Notes under the pieces: generated by a model
What the model was told of the DNA's origin: nothing
Databases searched by the model: none
The model's input: the letters and a program-made list of their open reading frames with translations, nothing else
Position numbers and translations under genes: made by a program
In this document: one piece after another, positions 43,447-52,556 of the stretch
Layout: every line of letters begins with the position of its first letter
How positions within the stretch are numbered: the first letter of the stretch is position 1
Source: Marinospirillum celere
Lineage (GTDB): Bacteria > Pseudomonadota > Gammaproteobacteria > Pseudomonadales > Halomonadaceae
Reading direction: 5' to 3'
Length of the DNA stretch: 64,000 nucleotides
NCBI RefSeq assembly: GCF_900112235.1
Contig: NZ_FOLH01000003.1
Span: 471,298 to 535,297 of the forward strand

Positions 43447-44853
43447 TCAAAAGCGTGGTGGAAAGCCACCGCCACCCATGCCGCCCATGGGACCACCGCC
43501 ACCCATTCCGGGGGGCATTTGGCCTTGCATGCCACGCATCATATTGGCAACAGCGCCTTTGTTGGTCATCTTTTTCATCATTTTTTGCATCTGTTTATGC
43601 TGCTTGATTAAACGATTGAGGTCCTGCAGCTGAGTGCCCGAACCTTCACAGATGCGTCTTTTGCGGGAGCCATTAAGCAATTCTGGCTTTTGTCTTTCCC
43701 AGGGCGTCATAGAGTTAATGATCGCTTCCATCTTACCCATTTCTTTCATCGGCCCCTGCTGTTCCGCCAGCTTGGCCATATTGCCCATGCCAGGAATTTT
43801 TTCCAGCATGCTGGACATACCGCCCATTTTCTTCATTTGCTGGATCTGCTCACGAAAGTCTTCCAGATCAAAGCCCTTGCCTTTTTTGACTTTCTTGGCA
43901 AGCTTTTCAGCCTTACCCTTATCCAGCGTGCGCTCTGCCTCTTCAATTAACGACAGCAGATCACCCATGCCCAAAATGCGCGACGAGACCCTGTCTGGGT
44001 AAAAAGGCTCCAGGGCATCGGTTTTTTCACCCATACCCATAAATTTAATCGGCTTGCCTGTGATCTGGCGAACCGAGAGGGCTGCACCACCGCGAGCATC
44101 ACCATCGGCCTTGGTCAACACCACCCCGGTCAGCGGCAGAGCTTCGTTAAAGGCCTTGGCGGTGTTGGCAGCATCCTGCCCCGTCATGGCGTCAACAACA
44201 AAGAGGGTTTCCGAAGGCTTGAGTGTTTGATGCAGGGCTTTAATCTCACCCATCATCTCTTCGTCTACATGCAGACGCCCGGCAGTATCGACCAGCAGGA
44301 CATCATAGAACTTGATTTTTGCTTCCTGCAAAGCAGCAGCAACGATAGCCTGCGGCTTTTGGTCAGGGGTAGCCGGAAAACAATCGACACCCACTTCTCC
44401 AGCCAGGGTTTGCAATTGGTCCATCGCCGCCGGGCGATAGACGTCGGTGGAAACCACCAGAACCTTTTTCTTTTCCCGCTCACGCAGAAAACGCGCCAGC
44501 TTGGCTACCGTGGTGGTTTTACCAGCACCCTGCAAACCTGCCATCAGGATACTGGCAGGCTCACCTTTCAACTCTAAAGGCTCCTGAGCCTCACCCATAA
44601 CCTGGGTTAGGGTTTCATTAACAATTTTCAGGAATTGCTCGCCGGGCTTCAGTGCTTTGGAAACCTCTTGCCCCACAGCTCTTTCGCGCACCTGCTCAAT
44701 AAATGACTTCACAACTGGCAGAGCAACATCGGCCTCAAGCAGAGCCATACGCACTTCGCGCAGGGTATCTTTAATGTTGTCTTCGGTCAGACGCGCATTG
44801 CCGGAAATGCTGCGGAGTGTCTGCGACAGGCGATCACTTAAGCTTTCAAACAT
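43447..44853 (-). CDS. ffh: Signal recognition particle GTPase Ffh
   Basis: A 468-residue SRP54 homologue that binds 4.5S RNA and signal peptides. The N domain is followed by the G domain with G1 GLQGAGKTTTVAKLA, DTAGRL and TKADGDARGG. The methionine-rich M domain closes the protein (GGMSSMLEKIPGMGNMAKL) and ends in a Gly-Met-Pro tail (PPGMGGGG). The ATG at 44853 has GGGGA five bases upstream; a TTG four codons earlier is the alternative. Confidence 0.97.
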   Translation of the reverse strand: MFESLSDRLSQTLRSISGNARLTEDNIKDTLREVRMALLEADVALPVVKSFIEQVRERAVGQEVSKALKPGEQFLKIVNETLTQVMGEAQEPLELKGEPASILMAGLQGAGKTTTVAKLARFLREREKKKVLVVSTDVYRPAAMDQLQTLAGEVGVDCFPATPDQKPQAIVAAALQEAKIKFYDVLLVDTAGRLHVDEEMMGEIKALHQTLKPSETLFVVDAMTGQDAANTAKAFNEALPLTGVVLTKADGDARGGAALSVRQITGKPIKFMGMGEKTDALEPFYPDRVSSRILGMGDLLSLIEEAERTLDKGKAEKLAKKVKKGKGFDLEDFREQIQQMKKMGGMSSMLEKIPGMGNMAKLAEQQGPMKEMGKMEAIINSMTPWERQKPELLNGSRKRRICEGSGTQLQDLNRLIKQHKQMQKMMKKMTNKGAVANMMRGMQGQMPPGMGGGGPMGGMGGGGFPPRF

Positions 44854-44884
44854 CGTTATCCCCAAAATATGGTCAATTTTGTCG

Positions 44885-44890
44885 ATTATA
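44885..44890 (-). promoter_or_regulatory. Candidate -10 box for ffh
   Basis: A perfect TATAAT on the minus strand, 31 bases before the ffh start, in the gap that ffh shares with the divergent CcsA-like gene. No good -35 box is seen at the usual distance, so it is tentative. Confidence 0.35.
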
Positions 44891-44984
44891 GACCAGAGAG
44901 GCCTGTTGACTCCATGAAGTCAGCAAGAATTGATGCCAAAGCAGCTTTAATCAGCTAGGATAGGCGGTTATTCGGTTTTCCTTT

Positions 44985-45809
44985 ATGGAGCTTTCAATTC
45001 TCAGCATGGCAGCCTTTCTACCCCTAAGTTTGCTGGCAGTCGCCTTTTATCTGGCCGGAGCCTCCTGGGTTGGCCTGCGCCTGGCTGGCAAGGTTCCAGA
45101 AAAAACCGCCCTGGTTCGTTGCCTGGGTGCTTGTGCCCTAGTGCTTCACGGCATCACCCTTTATAGCCTCTTGGGCCTGGATAACGGGATTTCACTCGGT
45201 CTTTTGGAAGTCGCTTCCCTGATCACCTGGCTGATCTGTGCCTTTATTTTACTCGCCAGCTTGAAGCACCCCACACTTAACCTGGCTGCCGCCCTCTTTC
45301 CACTGGCGGGCCTATTTATCGTTCTGAGTCTTTTTGCTGAAGGCTCAGCAAGAATGCCGCGCAGTAAAGATGGCCTGCTTTTTCACGTGCTCATCTCTCT
45401 TTCAGCTTACAGCCTCTTTGCTCTGGCTAGCGTTCAATCGCTGCTGCTGGCATTGCAGAACCGGCAACTGAAACACCACCATCTCCGCGGCCTGATAGCT
45501 GTTTTGCCACCCTTACAAACGATGGAGCGCCTGCTTTTTGATTTGCTCTTGGCAGGCCAATTACTGCTCACTCTGGGTATTGCCAGCGGCTTTCTGTTTT
45601 TGGACAGCATGCTGGCCGGTGGCAATGCCCACAAAACTTTCTTTTCTCTAGCCGCCTGGCTGACCTTTGGCACCCTGCTACTGGGCCACTGGCGCTTTGG
45701 TTGGCGCGGCATCACAGCGGTTCGCTGGACACTGGGCGGCAGCCTGCTTCTGCTAGTGGCTTACTTTGGCAGTCGCTTGGTCATGCAATTTTTGATTGGA
45801 AGAGGATAA
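44985..45809 (+). CDS. CcsA-like membrane protein (YpjD type)
   Basis: A 274-residue inner-membrane protein with about eight hydrophobic segments, of the cytochrome c assembly (CcsA/CcmC/CcmF) superfamily. It is the short YpjD/CcsA-like type next to ffh, as seen in pseudomonads and their relatives. The middle segment has DGLLFHVLISLSAYSLFALASVQS and a later SGFLFLDSML, where the family has its haem-facing residues. Actual haem handling is not shown for this type. A CNNM/CorC-like gene follows after six bases. Confidence 0.82.
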   Translation: MELSILSMAAFLPLSLLAVAFYLAGASWVGLRLAGKVPEKTALVRCLGACALVLHGITLYSLLGLDNGISLGLLEVASLITWLICAFILLASLKHPTLNLAAALFPLAGLFIVLSLFAEGSARMPRSKDGLLFHVLISLSAYSLFALASVQSLLLALQNRQLKHHHLRGLIAVLPPLQTMERLLFDLLLAGQLLLTLGIASGFLFLDSMLAGGNAHKTFFSLAAWLTFGTLLLGHWRFGWRGITAVRWTLGGSLLLLVAYFGSRLVMQFLIGRG

Positions 45810-45815
45810 AGCGGT

Positions 45816-47129
45816 TTGGACGCTGAACTACCTTTAGGGCTTTTGTTGAGTCTTCTGGCCCTACTGATCATTTTTTCCGGCTTCTTCTCTGGTTCAGAAA
45901 CCGGCATGATGTCGATCAACCGTTATCGCCTGAATCACAAGGCCAAGCAGGGTGATCGGGCAGCAAGGCGGATTAGTAAGCTTCTAAAACGCCCTGACCG
46001 TTTGCTGGGTGTTATTCTAATTGGCAACAACTTTGTCAATAACCTGGCCGCTGCACTGGCAACAGTCATTGCCATCCATTTTTTGGGCGAAAGCCTGGGT
46101 CCTTTCGTGGCTACTCTAATCCTGACAATTACCGTCCTTATTTTTGCAGAGGTGACACCCAAAACCCTGGCAGCCCTCCACCCAGAACGCTTTGCCAACC
46201 CCGCCTCCTTTGCCCTGGCACCACTATTAAAACTGCTTTATCCGCTGGTCTGGTTGGTCAATCTGGTCAGTAATTTTTTGCTCAAACTCTTAGGAGTGCG
46301 CCCTGATCAACACCGCCAGGACAACCTGACCAGTGAAGAGCTTCGCAGTGTGGTTAATGAGGCAGGCAACCTGATACCCAGCCGCCACCAGGCAATGCTG
46401 CTTTCCATTATGGACCTGGAAAAAATCACTGTTGATGACATCATGATTCCCCGCCAGGAAGTTGTCGGCCTGGATCTGGAACAGGACATGGACTGCCTTT
46501 TAAAGCAGCTTCGCCACTGCCAGCATACCCGACTACCTGTTTACAAAAATGACATTAACAATGTGGTTGGCATTCTGCATTTACGGGGCGCATTACGGCT
46601 GATTTCTGCGCCTGAACCCACCAAGGGAATGCTGGTTCAAGAAACACGTGAGCCCTATTTCATTCCTGAGTCCACACCTCTGCAAACCCAGCTCTTGAAC
46701 TTCCAAAAGGAAAAGCGCCGAATTGGTATTGTTGTTGATGAGTATGGTGATGTTCAGGGCTTGGTCACCCTGGAAGACATTCTGGAAGAGATCGTTGGTG
46801 AATTCACCACGGATGTTCCCAACAACCAGGATGACATTCAGCCCCAACAGGATGGCTCCTGGCTGATTGATGCCAGTGCAACGGTCCGGGAAGTCAACAA
46901 ACAGCTGGACTGGGAGTTGCCAACCCATGGTCCCAAAACGCTCAACGGCCTGATTCTTGAGTATTTGGAATCCATACCCGATGGCAATATTTGCGTGAGC
47001 TTCGGTCCCTATCGAATAGAAACCCTGGAAGTTAAAGAGAATCTGATCAAGGCAGTACGCTGCTGGGAAATTACTGCTCCCAGACGGCGTCTGCCCCGAC
47101 CCAGAAAGAAATGGGGCGCTACTGATTAA
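45816..47129 (+). CDS. CNNM/CorC family membrane protein
   Basis: A 437-residue protein of the CNNM (DUF21)/CorC family. The N-terminal DUF21 membrane domain has SGFFSGSETGMMSINRYRL and IGNNFVNNLAAALAT; a CBS pair at about 210-330 includes DIMIPRQEVVGLDLEQDM and VDEYGDVQGLVTLEDILEEIVGEF; a CorC_HlyC domain closes it (about 345-430). Such proteins move Mg2+ or Na+ or regulate such transport, and the CBS pair binds ATP. The start is TTG with AGAGGA upstream. It ends head to head with trpS, sharing four bases (TTAA). Confidence 0.88.
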   Translation: MDAELPLGLLLSLLALLIIFSGFFSGSETGMMSINRYRLNHKAKQGDRAARRISKLLKRPDRLLGVILIGNNFVNNLAAALATVIAIHFLGESLGPFVATLILTITVLIFAEVTPKTLAALHPERFANPASFALAPLLKLLYPLVWLVNLVSNFLLKLLGVRPDQHRQDNLTSEELRSVVNEAGNLIPSRHQAMLLSIMDLEKITVDDIMIPRQEVVGLDLEQDMDCLLKQLRHCQHTRLPVYKNDINNVVGILHLRGALRLISAPEPTKGMLVQETREPYFIPESTPLQTQLLNFQKEKRRIGIVVDEYGDVQGLVTLEDILEEIVGEFTTDVPNNQDDIQPQQDGSWLIDASATVREVNKQLDWELPTHGPKTLNGLILEYLESIPDGNICVSFGPYRIETLEVKENLIKAVRCWEITAPRRRLPRPRKKWGATD

Positions 47130-48139
47130 ACAAAACGCCCCAAACCTGCTGCTGCTTTAAGCTTTTCAAGAAAGGGTGTCGCATAGGATCTGGCTCTTTC
47201 AGCACCCTCTTGGAGAACCCCCTCGACATAACCCGGATCAGCCATCAAGCGTTGATATTCTTCACGTGGTTGGCTCAGTTGGGCATTCAGGTATTCAAAC
47301 AATTCTTTTTTCATCTCACCCCAACCTATGCCTTCTGCATAGCGTTGGCGCATCTGTTCACTTTCTTCAGCAGAAGCAAAAGCTGAATAGATTTGAAACA
47401 GGGTGCAGCCTTCCGTTTCCTTGGGCTCACCTGGCTCCAAAGAGTTGGTCTTAATCTTATTAACCAGCTTGCGAAACTTCTTTTCAGGCTCAAACAAAGG
47501 AATGGTGTTGTTGTAACTTTTACTCATCTTGCGACCATCAAGGCCATTCAAGACAGCAACCCGGTCATCCACCACGGCTTCGGGCAGGGTAAAAAAGTCA
47601 CCGCCAAAAATATGATTAAAACGCTGGCCGATGTCTCTGGCCATTTCGATATGTTGAATCTGATCGCGCCCAACCGGAACCTTGTTGGCATTAAATAATA
47701 GAATGTCAGCAGCCATCAGAATCGGGTAGCTATACAAACCCATGGTGATACCTGCGTCCGGGTCCCTGTCACCGGCATCCAGGTTATCCTGAACACTCGC
47801 CTTGTAAGCATGCGCCCGGTTCATCAAGCCTTTGGCAGTGACACAGGTCAGCAGCCAGGTCAGCTCAGGAATTTCTGGAACATCGCTTTGACGATAAAAA
47901 ACAGCGTTCTCTGTATCCAAGCCCAGCGCCAGCCAGGTTGCCGCTATTTCTCTACGTGATTCAGCAACCCGATCTGGCTCATGACATTTAATCAACGCAT
48001 GGAAATCAGCCAGAAAAAAGTAGGGTGTCAGCGTCCGATCACGACTGGCTTCAATGGCTGGCCGGATTGCGCCAACATAATTACCCAAGTGAGGAGTACC
48101 TGTAGTGGTAATCCCCGTCAATACAGTTGTTTTGCTCAT
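47126..48139 (-). CDS. trpS: Tryptophanyl-tRNA synthetase
   Basis: A 337-residue class I tRNA synthetase. The HIGH-type motif is GTPHLGNY (about 14-21) and the KMSKS motif is GRKMSKSYNN (about 203-212); VGRDQIQHIEMARDIGQRF is also typical. Length fits the standard short TrpRS. The C-terminal stop overlaps that of the CNNM gene on the other strand. Confidence 0.97.
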   Translation of the reverse strand: MSKTTVLTGITTTGTPHLGNYVGAIRPAIEASRDRTLTPYFFLADFHALIKCHEPDRVAESRREIAATWLALGLDTENAVFYRQSDVPEIPELTWLLTCVTAKGLMNRAHAYKASVQDNLDAGDRDPDAGITMGLYSYPILMAADILLFNANKVPVGRDQIQHIEMARDIGQRFNHIFGGDFFTLPEAVVDDRVAVLNGLDGRKMSKSYNNTIPLFEPEKKFRKLVNKIKTNSLEPGEPKETEGCTLFQIYSAFASAEESEQMRQRYAEGIGWGEMKKELFEYLNAQLSQPREEYQRLMADPGYVEGVLQEGAERARSYATPFLEKLKAAAGLGRFV

Positions 48140-48177
48140 ACTGAAAGTTGAACCTTATAGATAGCAAATAAAGAAAG

Positions 48178-48702
48178 TCAGGGGCGCGGGCGAAGGCTAT
48201 TAAGATAGCGCTGGCCATTTTCCACATAGTGGGCCGCACTGGCTTCTAACTGGGCCTTCTGGTCATCACGTAGCTCCCGCTTGATTTGACCGGGCGAACC
48301 CACAACCAGAGAACCATCTGGAACCACCATGCCCTCAGGAATCAAGGTGTTGGCACCGATAATGCAATAGCGGCCAATTTTTGCACCGTTGAGCACCACG
48401 GCATTCATCCCTATCAGGCTGTAATCACCAACCTCACAGCCATGCAGCATGACCTTATGACCTATGGTCACGCCTTTACCCAGAGTCAGCGGGTAGCCCA
48501 CATCGGTATGAAGAATACTGCCATCCTGGACATTGGTTTGCTCGCCAATAATTATGGGGTCGTTATCACCCCGAATAACGACATTAAACCAAACGCTGGA
48601 CTGCTCATGGAGAACGACGCTACCGATTAGGGTCGCATTGGGAGCAACAAATACCTGCTCACCTCGCCATTCAACTCGACGGTCTTCCAGATCATATAAC
48701 AT
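48178..48702 (-). CDS. Gamma-carbonic anhydrase-like hexapeptide protein
   Basis: A 174-residue left-handed beta-helix protein of the YrdA/PaaY (gamma-carbonic anhydrase) family. Hexapeptide repeats run from about 15 to 150, including [12 protein letters not shown] (about 34-45), [26 protein letters not shown] and [14 protein letters not shown]. The three metal-binding histidines appear in HTD, GHK and LHGC. Many members lack carbonic anhydrase activity. It stands alone between trpS and a Nudix gene. Confidence 0.88.
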   Translation of the reverse strand: MLYDLEDRRVEWRGEQVFVAPNATLIGSVVLHEQSSVWFNVVIRGDNDPIIIGEQTNVQDGSILHTDVGYPLTLGKGVTIGHKVMLHGCEVGDYSLIGMNAVVLNGAKIGRYCIIGANTLIPEGMVVPDGSLVVGSPGQIKRELRDDQKAQLEASAAHYVENGQRYLNSLRPRP

Positions 48703-48785
48703 GCCGTGGCCTCAGTTTATTGCGAAGGTAACAATAGTACCCTGCACGCCTTTACCATCCAAGCACCCTAAAGCAAGGAAGGGCT

Positions 48786-49412
48786 TCAACGTGGTGGAAA
48801 AGGGCGTACAGGGCGTTGAATTAATTGGCCTTCCGGTTTATCAAATAAGCTGACCGGCTGGTCAAAGCCAACTTGGAGCAGCTCAACCAGCATCATCGCT
48901 GACAGCCCCCAGATCCGGTATTCCTGCCACAGATAGCTGGGCACATAAAGTTCCTGATCGGCAACTTGGATGTGATCCGTATGGGTTCTTGGATCATCAA
49001 AAAACCAGCGTACAGGCACTTCAAAAATAGCATCCAATTCTTCTTCGCAAGGAGCCAAAGCAAGATTGTCTGGAATCAGGCCGACAAAAGGAGTGACTCG
49101 AATACCATGCAGGGAAATCAGCTCGCCCAGAGTGCCAATAATTTCCACTTCATCAGGTATCAGGGCAATCTCTTCTTCTGCTTCACGCAAAGCCGTAGCA
49201 ATCAGGTCCCTGTCTTCAGGGTCTCGCTTGCCACCAGGAAAAGCAACCTGCCCACTATGAGTGTTTAAATGATCAGCCCGCCGGGTAAACAATAATCGTG
49301 GCTCGGGTGACCGGGTAATGGGTAGCAGCACCGCCGCTTGCGGATAATCATAGCCGGCAACCTTTTCAGCTTGGTGTTCGGCCAGATTTTTACGCAAAGC
49401 ATCCAGCAGCAT
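48786..49412 (-). CDS. nudL: Nudix hydrolase, CoA pyrophosphatase type
   Basis: A 208-residue Nudix hydrolase. The Nudix box is in FPGGKRDPEDRDLIATALREAEEEIAL (about 58-84), of the NudL/CoAse kind with its slightly long spacing, and the upstream LLPITRSPEPRLLFTRRADHLNTHSGQVAFPGG motif is also CoAse-like. It would cleave CoA to 3',5'-ADP and phosphopantetheine. The name is by family similarity. The BacNav gene is two bases downstream. Confidence 0.87.
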   Translation of the reverse strand: MLLDALRKNLAEHQAEKVAGYDYPQAAVLLPITRSPEPRLLFTRRADHLNTHSGQVAFPGGKRDPEDRDLIATALREAEEEIALIPDEVEIIGTLGELISLHGIRVTPFVGLIPDNLALAPCEEELDAIFEVPVRWFFDDPRTHTDHIQVADQELYVPSYLWQEYRIWGLSAMMLVELLQVGFDQPVSLFDKPEGQLIQRPVRPFPPR

Positions 49413-49414
49413 AG

Positions 49415-50242
49415 CTACCTCCGGGCATCCAGTTTGGCTTCAATACGGTCCAGCTGCTGCTTCTGGTGAGCGACTTCTTCACGTAGCCAGTGGATGTCTG
49501 CAGCCTCACCTTCACCCGTTTCCAATTCATGCAGGGCACTTTCTTTTTGCATAACATCCAAAACAATACCAATCATCATATTAAGAAAAATAAAAGCATT
49601 AAGAAAAATGAAGCTTAAAAAATAAATCCAACTGTATGGGTAGACTTCCATGGTTGGATAAAGCACTGCCGTTGCCCAGCTTTCAAAAGTGGCCACCTGA
49701 AAAAGTGTGAGCATGGCGACTGAAATATTACCCCACAACTTTTCATCAACATCATGAAACAAAAAGCTGCCTACCGCGCCATAAATATAAAAAATAATAA
49801 ACATAATCAGGGCAACATAGCCCATACGCGGCAAGGATTTCACCAAGGCTGAAAGCAGCATGCGCAGCTCAGGAATCATGGAAACCAAGCGCAGTACCCT
49901 GAATACCCGCAGCAGCCTGGCCAGCAAAACCATTTCCGAGTCTTCGATAGGAATCAGGCTGGCTGTTACTATGATGAAATCAAACAGATTCCAACCCTTT
50001 TTGAAAAAGTGCAGGGTCTTTTTTTCAGCGGCAATACGTATGATGATCTCGGCAAGGAAGAAAAGGGTAACCCCCCAATCCAGCCAATGCATGATTCGTT
50101 CAAAACGGGTGGTTTCTTCATAGGTTTTGGCACCTATGAGTAATGCGGAAATGATGATGATGGCAATAACGCAGGTTTCAAACAGTTTATTGCTACGCAG
50201 TTGCTCTAGCTTTTGACGCCAGTGAAAAGCAGTTTCACTCAT
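49415..50242 (-). CDS. Voltage-gated sodium channel, BacNav type
   Basis: A 275-residue six-span ion channel subunit of the BacNav (NaChBac) family. S4 carries arginines at every third position (R109, R112, R115 and R118 in LLARLLRVFRVLRLV). The selectivity filter is TFESWA (185-190), close to TLESWA of NaChBac, whose glutamate ring selects sodium. S6 (about 205-230) has an asparagine-rich NAFIFLNMM stretch, and a C-terminal coiled coil follows (about 245-272). Four copies make one channel. It starts alone upstream, and the Nudix gene precedes it on the chromosome; the stop lies next to the nudL start. Confidence 0.93.
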   Translation of the reverse strand: MSETAFHWRQKLEQLRSNKLFETCVIAIIIISALLIGAKTYEETTRFERIMHWLDWGVTLFFLAEIIIRIAAEKKTLHFFKKGWNLFDFIIVTASLIPIEDSEMVLLARLLRVFRVLRLVSMIPELRMLLSALVKSLPRMGYVALIMFIIFYIYGAVGSFLFHDVDEKLWGNISVAMLTLFQVATFESWATAVLYPTMEVYPYSWIYFLSFIFLNAFIFLNMMIGIVLDVMQKESALHELETGEGEAADIHWLREEVAHQKQQLDRIEAKLDARR

Positions 50243-50367
50243 GATTGCTGGCCGACTCCTCGATAGCAGTCAATTAAAGCCGCTATTATCCGCGAAGCAG
50301 GCCAGCAAGCAAGGTCTGTTTTCAATCTTCAGCAAACAAGTGGCTCCTCCCTGAGCCAGGTTATTTC

Positions 50368-51375
50368 TTAAGGCAGGGCTGGAATAGTGATATTCGGCAT
50401 TTCACCAGTCAGGGTATGCAGGAAGGCAACCACATCTTTGATGGTTTGATCATCAAACTCACGGCCCAGCATTTCGCGCGCCATGATCTGAGTCGCTTCC
50501 TCTAGGCTTTCCACGCCACCATTGTTAAAGTAGGGATAGGTAACAGCAACATTGCGCAGGGTTGGTGTCTTAAAGCGATACTTGTCACCTTCATCACCGG
50601 TTACTTCATAGCGTCCCAAATCAGTAGACCCGGGCACCTGAATCGCATGGAAACTGCTATCAGTCAAGGCAGGACCCGAGTGGCAGGCTGCACAACCGTT
50701 ATCAGCAAAAGCGGCCATACCGCGCTTTTCTTTTTCAGTCAGCGCATTCAAGTCACCACGCAAATAGCGGTCAAAAGGTGAGTTGGGAGTATTCAGGGTA
50801 CGCTGGAAACTCGCCAAGGCAAAAGCTATGTTTTCAGGCGTAATCTGCTCTTCACCTTCACCGCCATAGGCAGCAGCAAAAGCTTCTTTGTACTGATCAA
50901 ACTCTTTCAAACGGGCAATCGCATCATCCAGCGACATTGCCATTTCGATATCCGCTTCGATAGGTCCCAGAGCCTGGCCTTCCAAATCATCTTCACGACC
51001 ATCCCAGAACTGGGCAGTAAAGAAGCCTGAATTCAAGACAGTTGGGGTATTACGATCACCAACCTGACCGTTGTGGCCAGTTGCTCTGGGAATTCGGTCT
51101 GTCCAACCTAGTGCAGGGTTATGACAGGTTGCACAGCTAATGACACCACTTGCTGAAATCCGAGGTTCGAAAAACAGCATCTTACCCAGCTCAATTTTTT
51201 CTTTCGTCAAACTGTTATTGGCAGGAATTGGAGCAATTGCAGGCAAGGGTTCAAAACGGTCTGCATACTTGCTGTGGTAGCCATCATCTGCAACCAGGGT
51301 TCCTGCTGACAGAGCCAACAAACCTGCAGCGCCAAGAAGTGGCAAGGCCCTGCTTAAAGATGCTTTCCAGTTCAT
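50368..51375 (-). CDS. Periplasmic di-haem cytochrome c peroxidase
   Basis: A 335-residue protein with a signal peptide and two CxxCH haem-binding sites, CATCH (about 81-85) and CAACH (about 228-232), of the MauG/CcpA family. It reduces hydrogen peroxide in the periplasm with electrons from cytochrome c. The C-terminal part has RFKTPTLRNVAVTYPYFNNGG, typical of bacterial peroxidases. It is divergent from msrP over a gap holding an FNR/ANR-type site, which agrees with the oxygen control of such peroxidases in pseudomonads. Confidence 0.92.
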   Translation of the reverse strand: MNWKASLSRALPLLGAAGLLALSAGTLVADDGYHSKYADRFEPLPAIAPIPANNSLTKEKIELGKMLFFEPRISASGVISCATCHNPALGWTDRIPRATGHNGQVGDRNTPTVLNSGFFTAQFWDGREDDLEGQALGPIEADIEMAMSLDDAIARLKEFDQYKEAFAAAYGGEGEEQITPENIAFALASFQRTLNTPNSPFDRYLRGDLNALTEKEKRGMAAFADNGCAACHSGPALTDSSFHAIQVPGSTDLGRYEVTGDEGDKYRFKTPTLRNVAVTYPYFNNGGVESLEEATQIMAREMLGREFDDQTIKDVVAFLHTLTGEMPNITIPALP

Positions 51376-51440
51376 AGAGTTCTCCTCATGATTTTATGGC
51401 CGAAAACCTGTATTTAGGTTTAAACTATCAGCCTATTAGT

Positions 51441-51473
51441 TTAAATTTATCAAAGACTTGCAGATAAATTTAA
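51441..51473. promoter_or_regulatory. 11-base inverted repeat in the peroxidase-msrP gap
   Basis: TTAAATTTATC (51441-51451) and GATAAATTTAA (51463-51473) are perfect inverted repeats separated by 11 bases, inside an AT-rich divergent promoter region. They could be a regulator site. The stem is A/T-rich and the identity of a binding protein is not known. Confidence 0.4.
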
Positions 51474-51536
51474 TTGGAACTAAATTCAGGTTAGAACTTT
51501 CAAATCCTGCAGGCAACACTTTTTAAATCAATTAAA

Positions 51537-51550
51537 TTGATATAAATCAA
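51537..51550. promoter_or_regulatory. FNR/ANR-type binding site
   Basis: TTGAT-ATAA-ATCAA matches the FNR/ANR consensus TTGATNNNNATCAA at all ten fixed bases. It lies 44 bases before the msrP ATG and about 160 before the peroxidase start, so it could act on either divergent gene. Regulation by oxygen is inferred. Confidence 0.75.
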
Positions 51551-51593
51551 TTTAATAAAGGATTTCATTTTTAACTCCACCAAGGGCTCATTT

Positions 51594-52556
51594 ATGGCAA
51601 GATATCGCTACCCTTTACTTCCAGAATCTGAAGTTACTCCTGAAGCGATTTATCGAGAGCGCAGGCGCTTTATGAAGCAATCTGCCAGTTTGGCTCTGGC
51701 AGCAGCTCTACCCGGATGGATCAACACAGCTTGGGCCAATCAGCCAGAACGCCCTTGGCATCCCGCCTTGCAGAAAGCCCCTGGCAGCGACTTCTCAACC
51801 AGTGAGACCTTGACCGATAAAAAAACCATCACCAGCTATAACAATTTCTTTGAGTTTGGTTCGCGCAAGCGAGACCCTTCCGACTGGGCGCACTACCTGC
51901 GAACAGATCCCTGGGCCATTAAGGTTGAAGGTGAAGTCAACAAACCAGGCACCTATGACCTGGATGATCTGGTTAAAGCAGATCTTCTGGAAGAGCGTAT
52001 TTACCGACTACGCTGTGTCGAAGCCTGGTCAATGGTGATTCCCTGGACGGGTTTTCAATTAAGCGAATTGATTAAGCGCCTGGAACCTACTTCACGCGCC
52101 AAGTATGTCGTTTTTGAAACCCTCTATGACCCTCAGCAATTTAGAGGTCAACGCAGGGATACCCTTGACTGGCCCTATACCGAAGGCTTGCGTATGGATG
52201 AAGCCATGCATCCCTTGACGTTGATGGCCGTCGGTCTCTATGGCAAACCCTTGCCGAATCAAAATGGGGCACCCATACGTCTGGTGGTGCCTTGGAAGTA
52301 TGGCTTTAAAAGTATCAAATCAATCGTGACCCTGCGTTTCCAGGAAGAGCAGCCGGTTTCCAGCTGGCAAAAAATGGCTCCGGACGAATATGGTTTCTTT
52401 GCCAATGTGAACCCCAACGTCAGTCATCCCCGCTGGTCGCAGGCCAGGGAAAGGCGTCTGGGTGAAGGGGGACGCCGTGAAACACTGATGTTCAATGGTT
52501 ATGAAGAAGAGGTTGCGCATCTTTACCAGGGTATGGATCTGGAGAAAAACTACTGA
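51594..52556 (+). CDS. msrP: Protein-methionine-sulfoxide reductase catalytic subunit MsrP
   Basis: A 320-residue periplasmic molybdoenzyme (formerly YedY) that repairs oxidised methionines in envelope proteins. The N-terminus carries a twin-arginine signal (RERRRFMKQSASLALAAALP). The Mo-binding cysteine is in YRLRCVEAWSMVIPW (about residue 141). YDPQQFRGQRRDTLDWPYTEGL is also typical. Its stop overlaps the msrQ start by one base (TGATG), so the pair is coupled. The name follows family features and the msrQ neighbour. Confidence 0.96.
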   Translation: MARYRYPLLPESEVTPEAIYRERRRFMKQSASLALAAALPGWINTAWANQPERPWHPALQKAPGSDFSTSETLTDKKTITSYNNFFEFGSRKRDPSDWAHYLRTDPWAIKVEGEVNKPGTYDLDDLVKADLLEERIYRLRCVEAWSMVIPWTGFQLSELIKRLEPTSRAKYVVFETLYDPQQFRGQRRDTLDWPYTEGLRMDEAMHPLTLMAVGLYGKPLPNQNGAPIRLVVPWKYGFKSIKSIVTLRFQEEQPVSSWQKMAPDEYGFFANVNPNVSHPRWSQARERRLGEGGRRETLMFNGYEEEVAHLYQGMDLEKNY

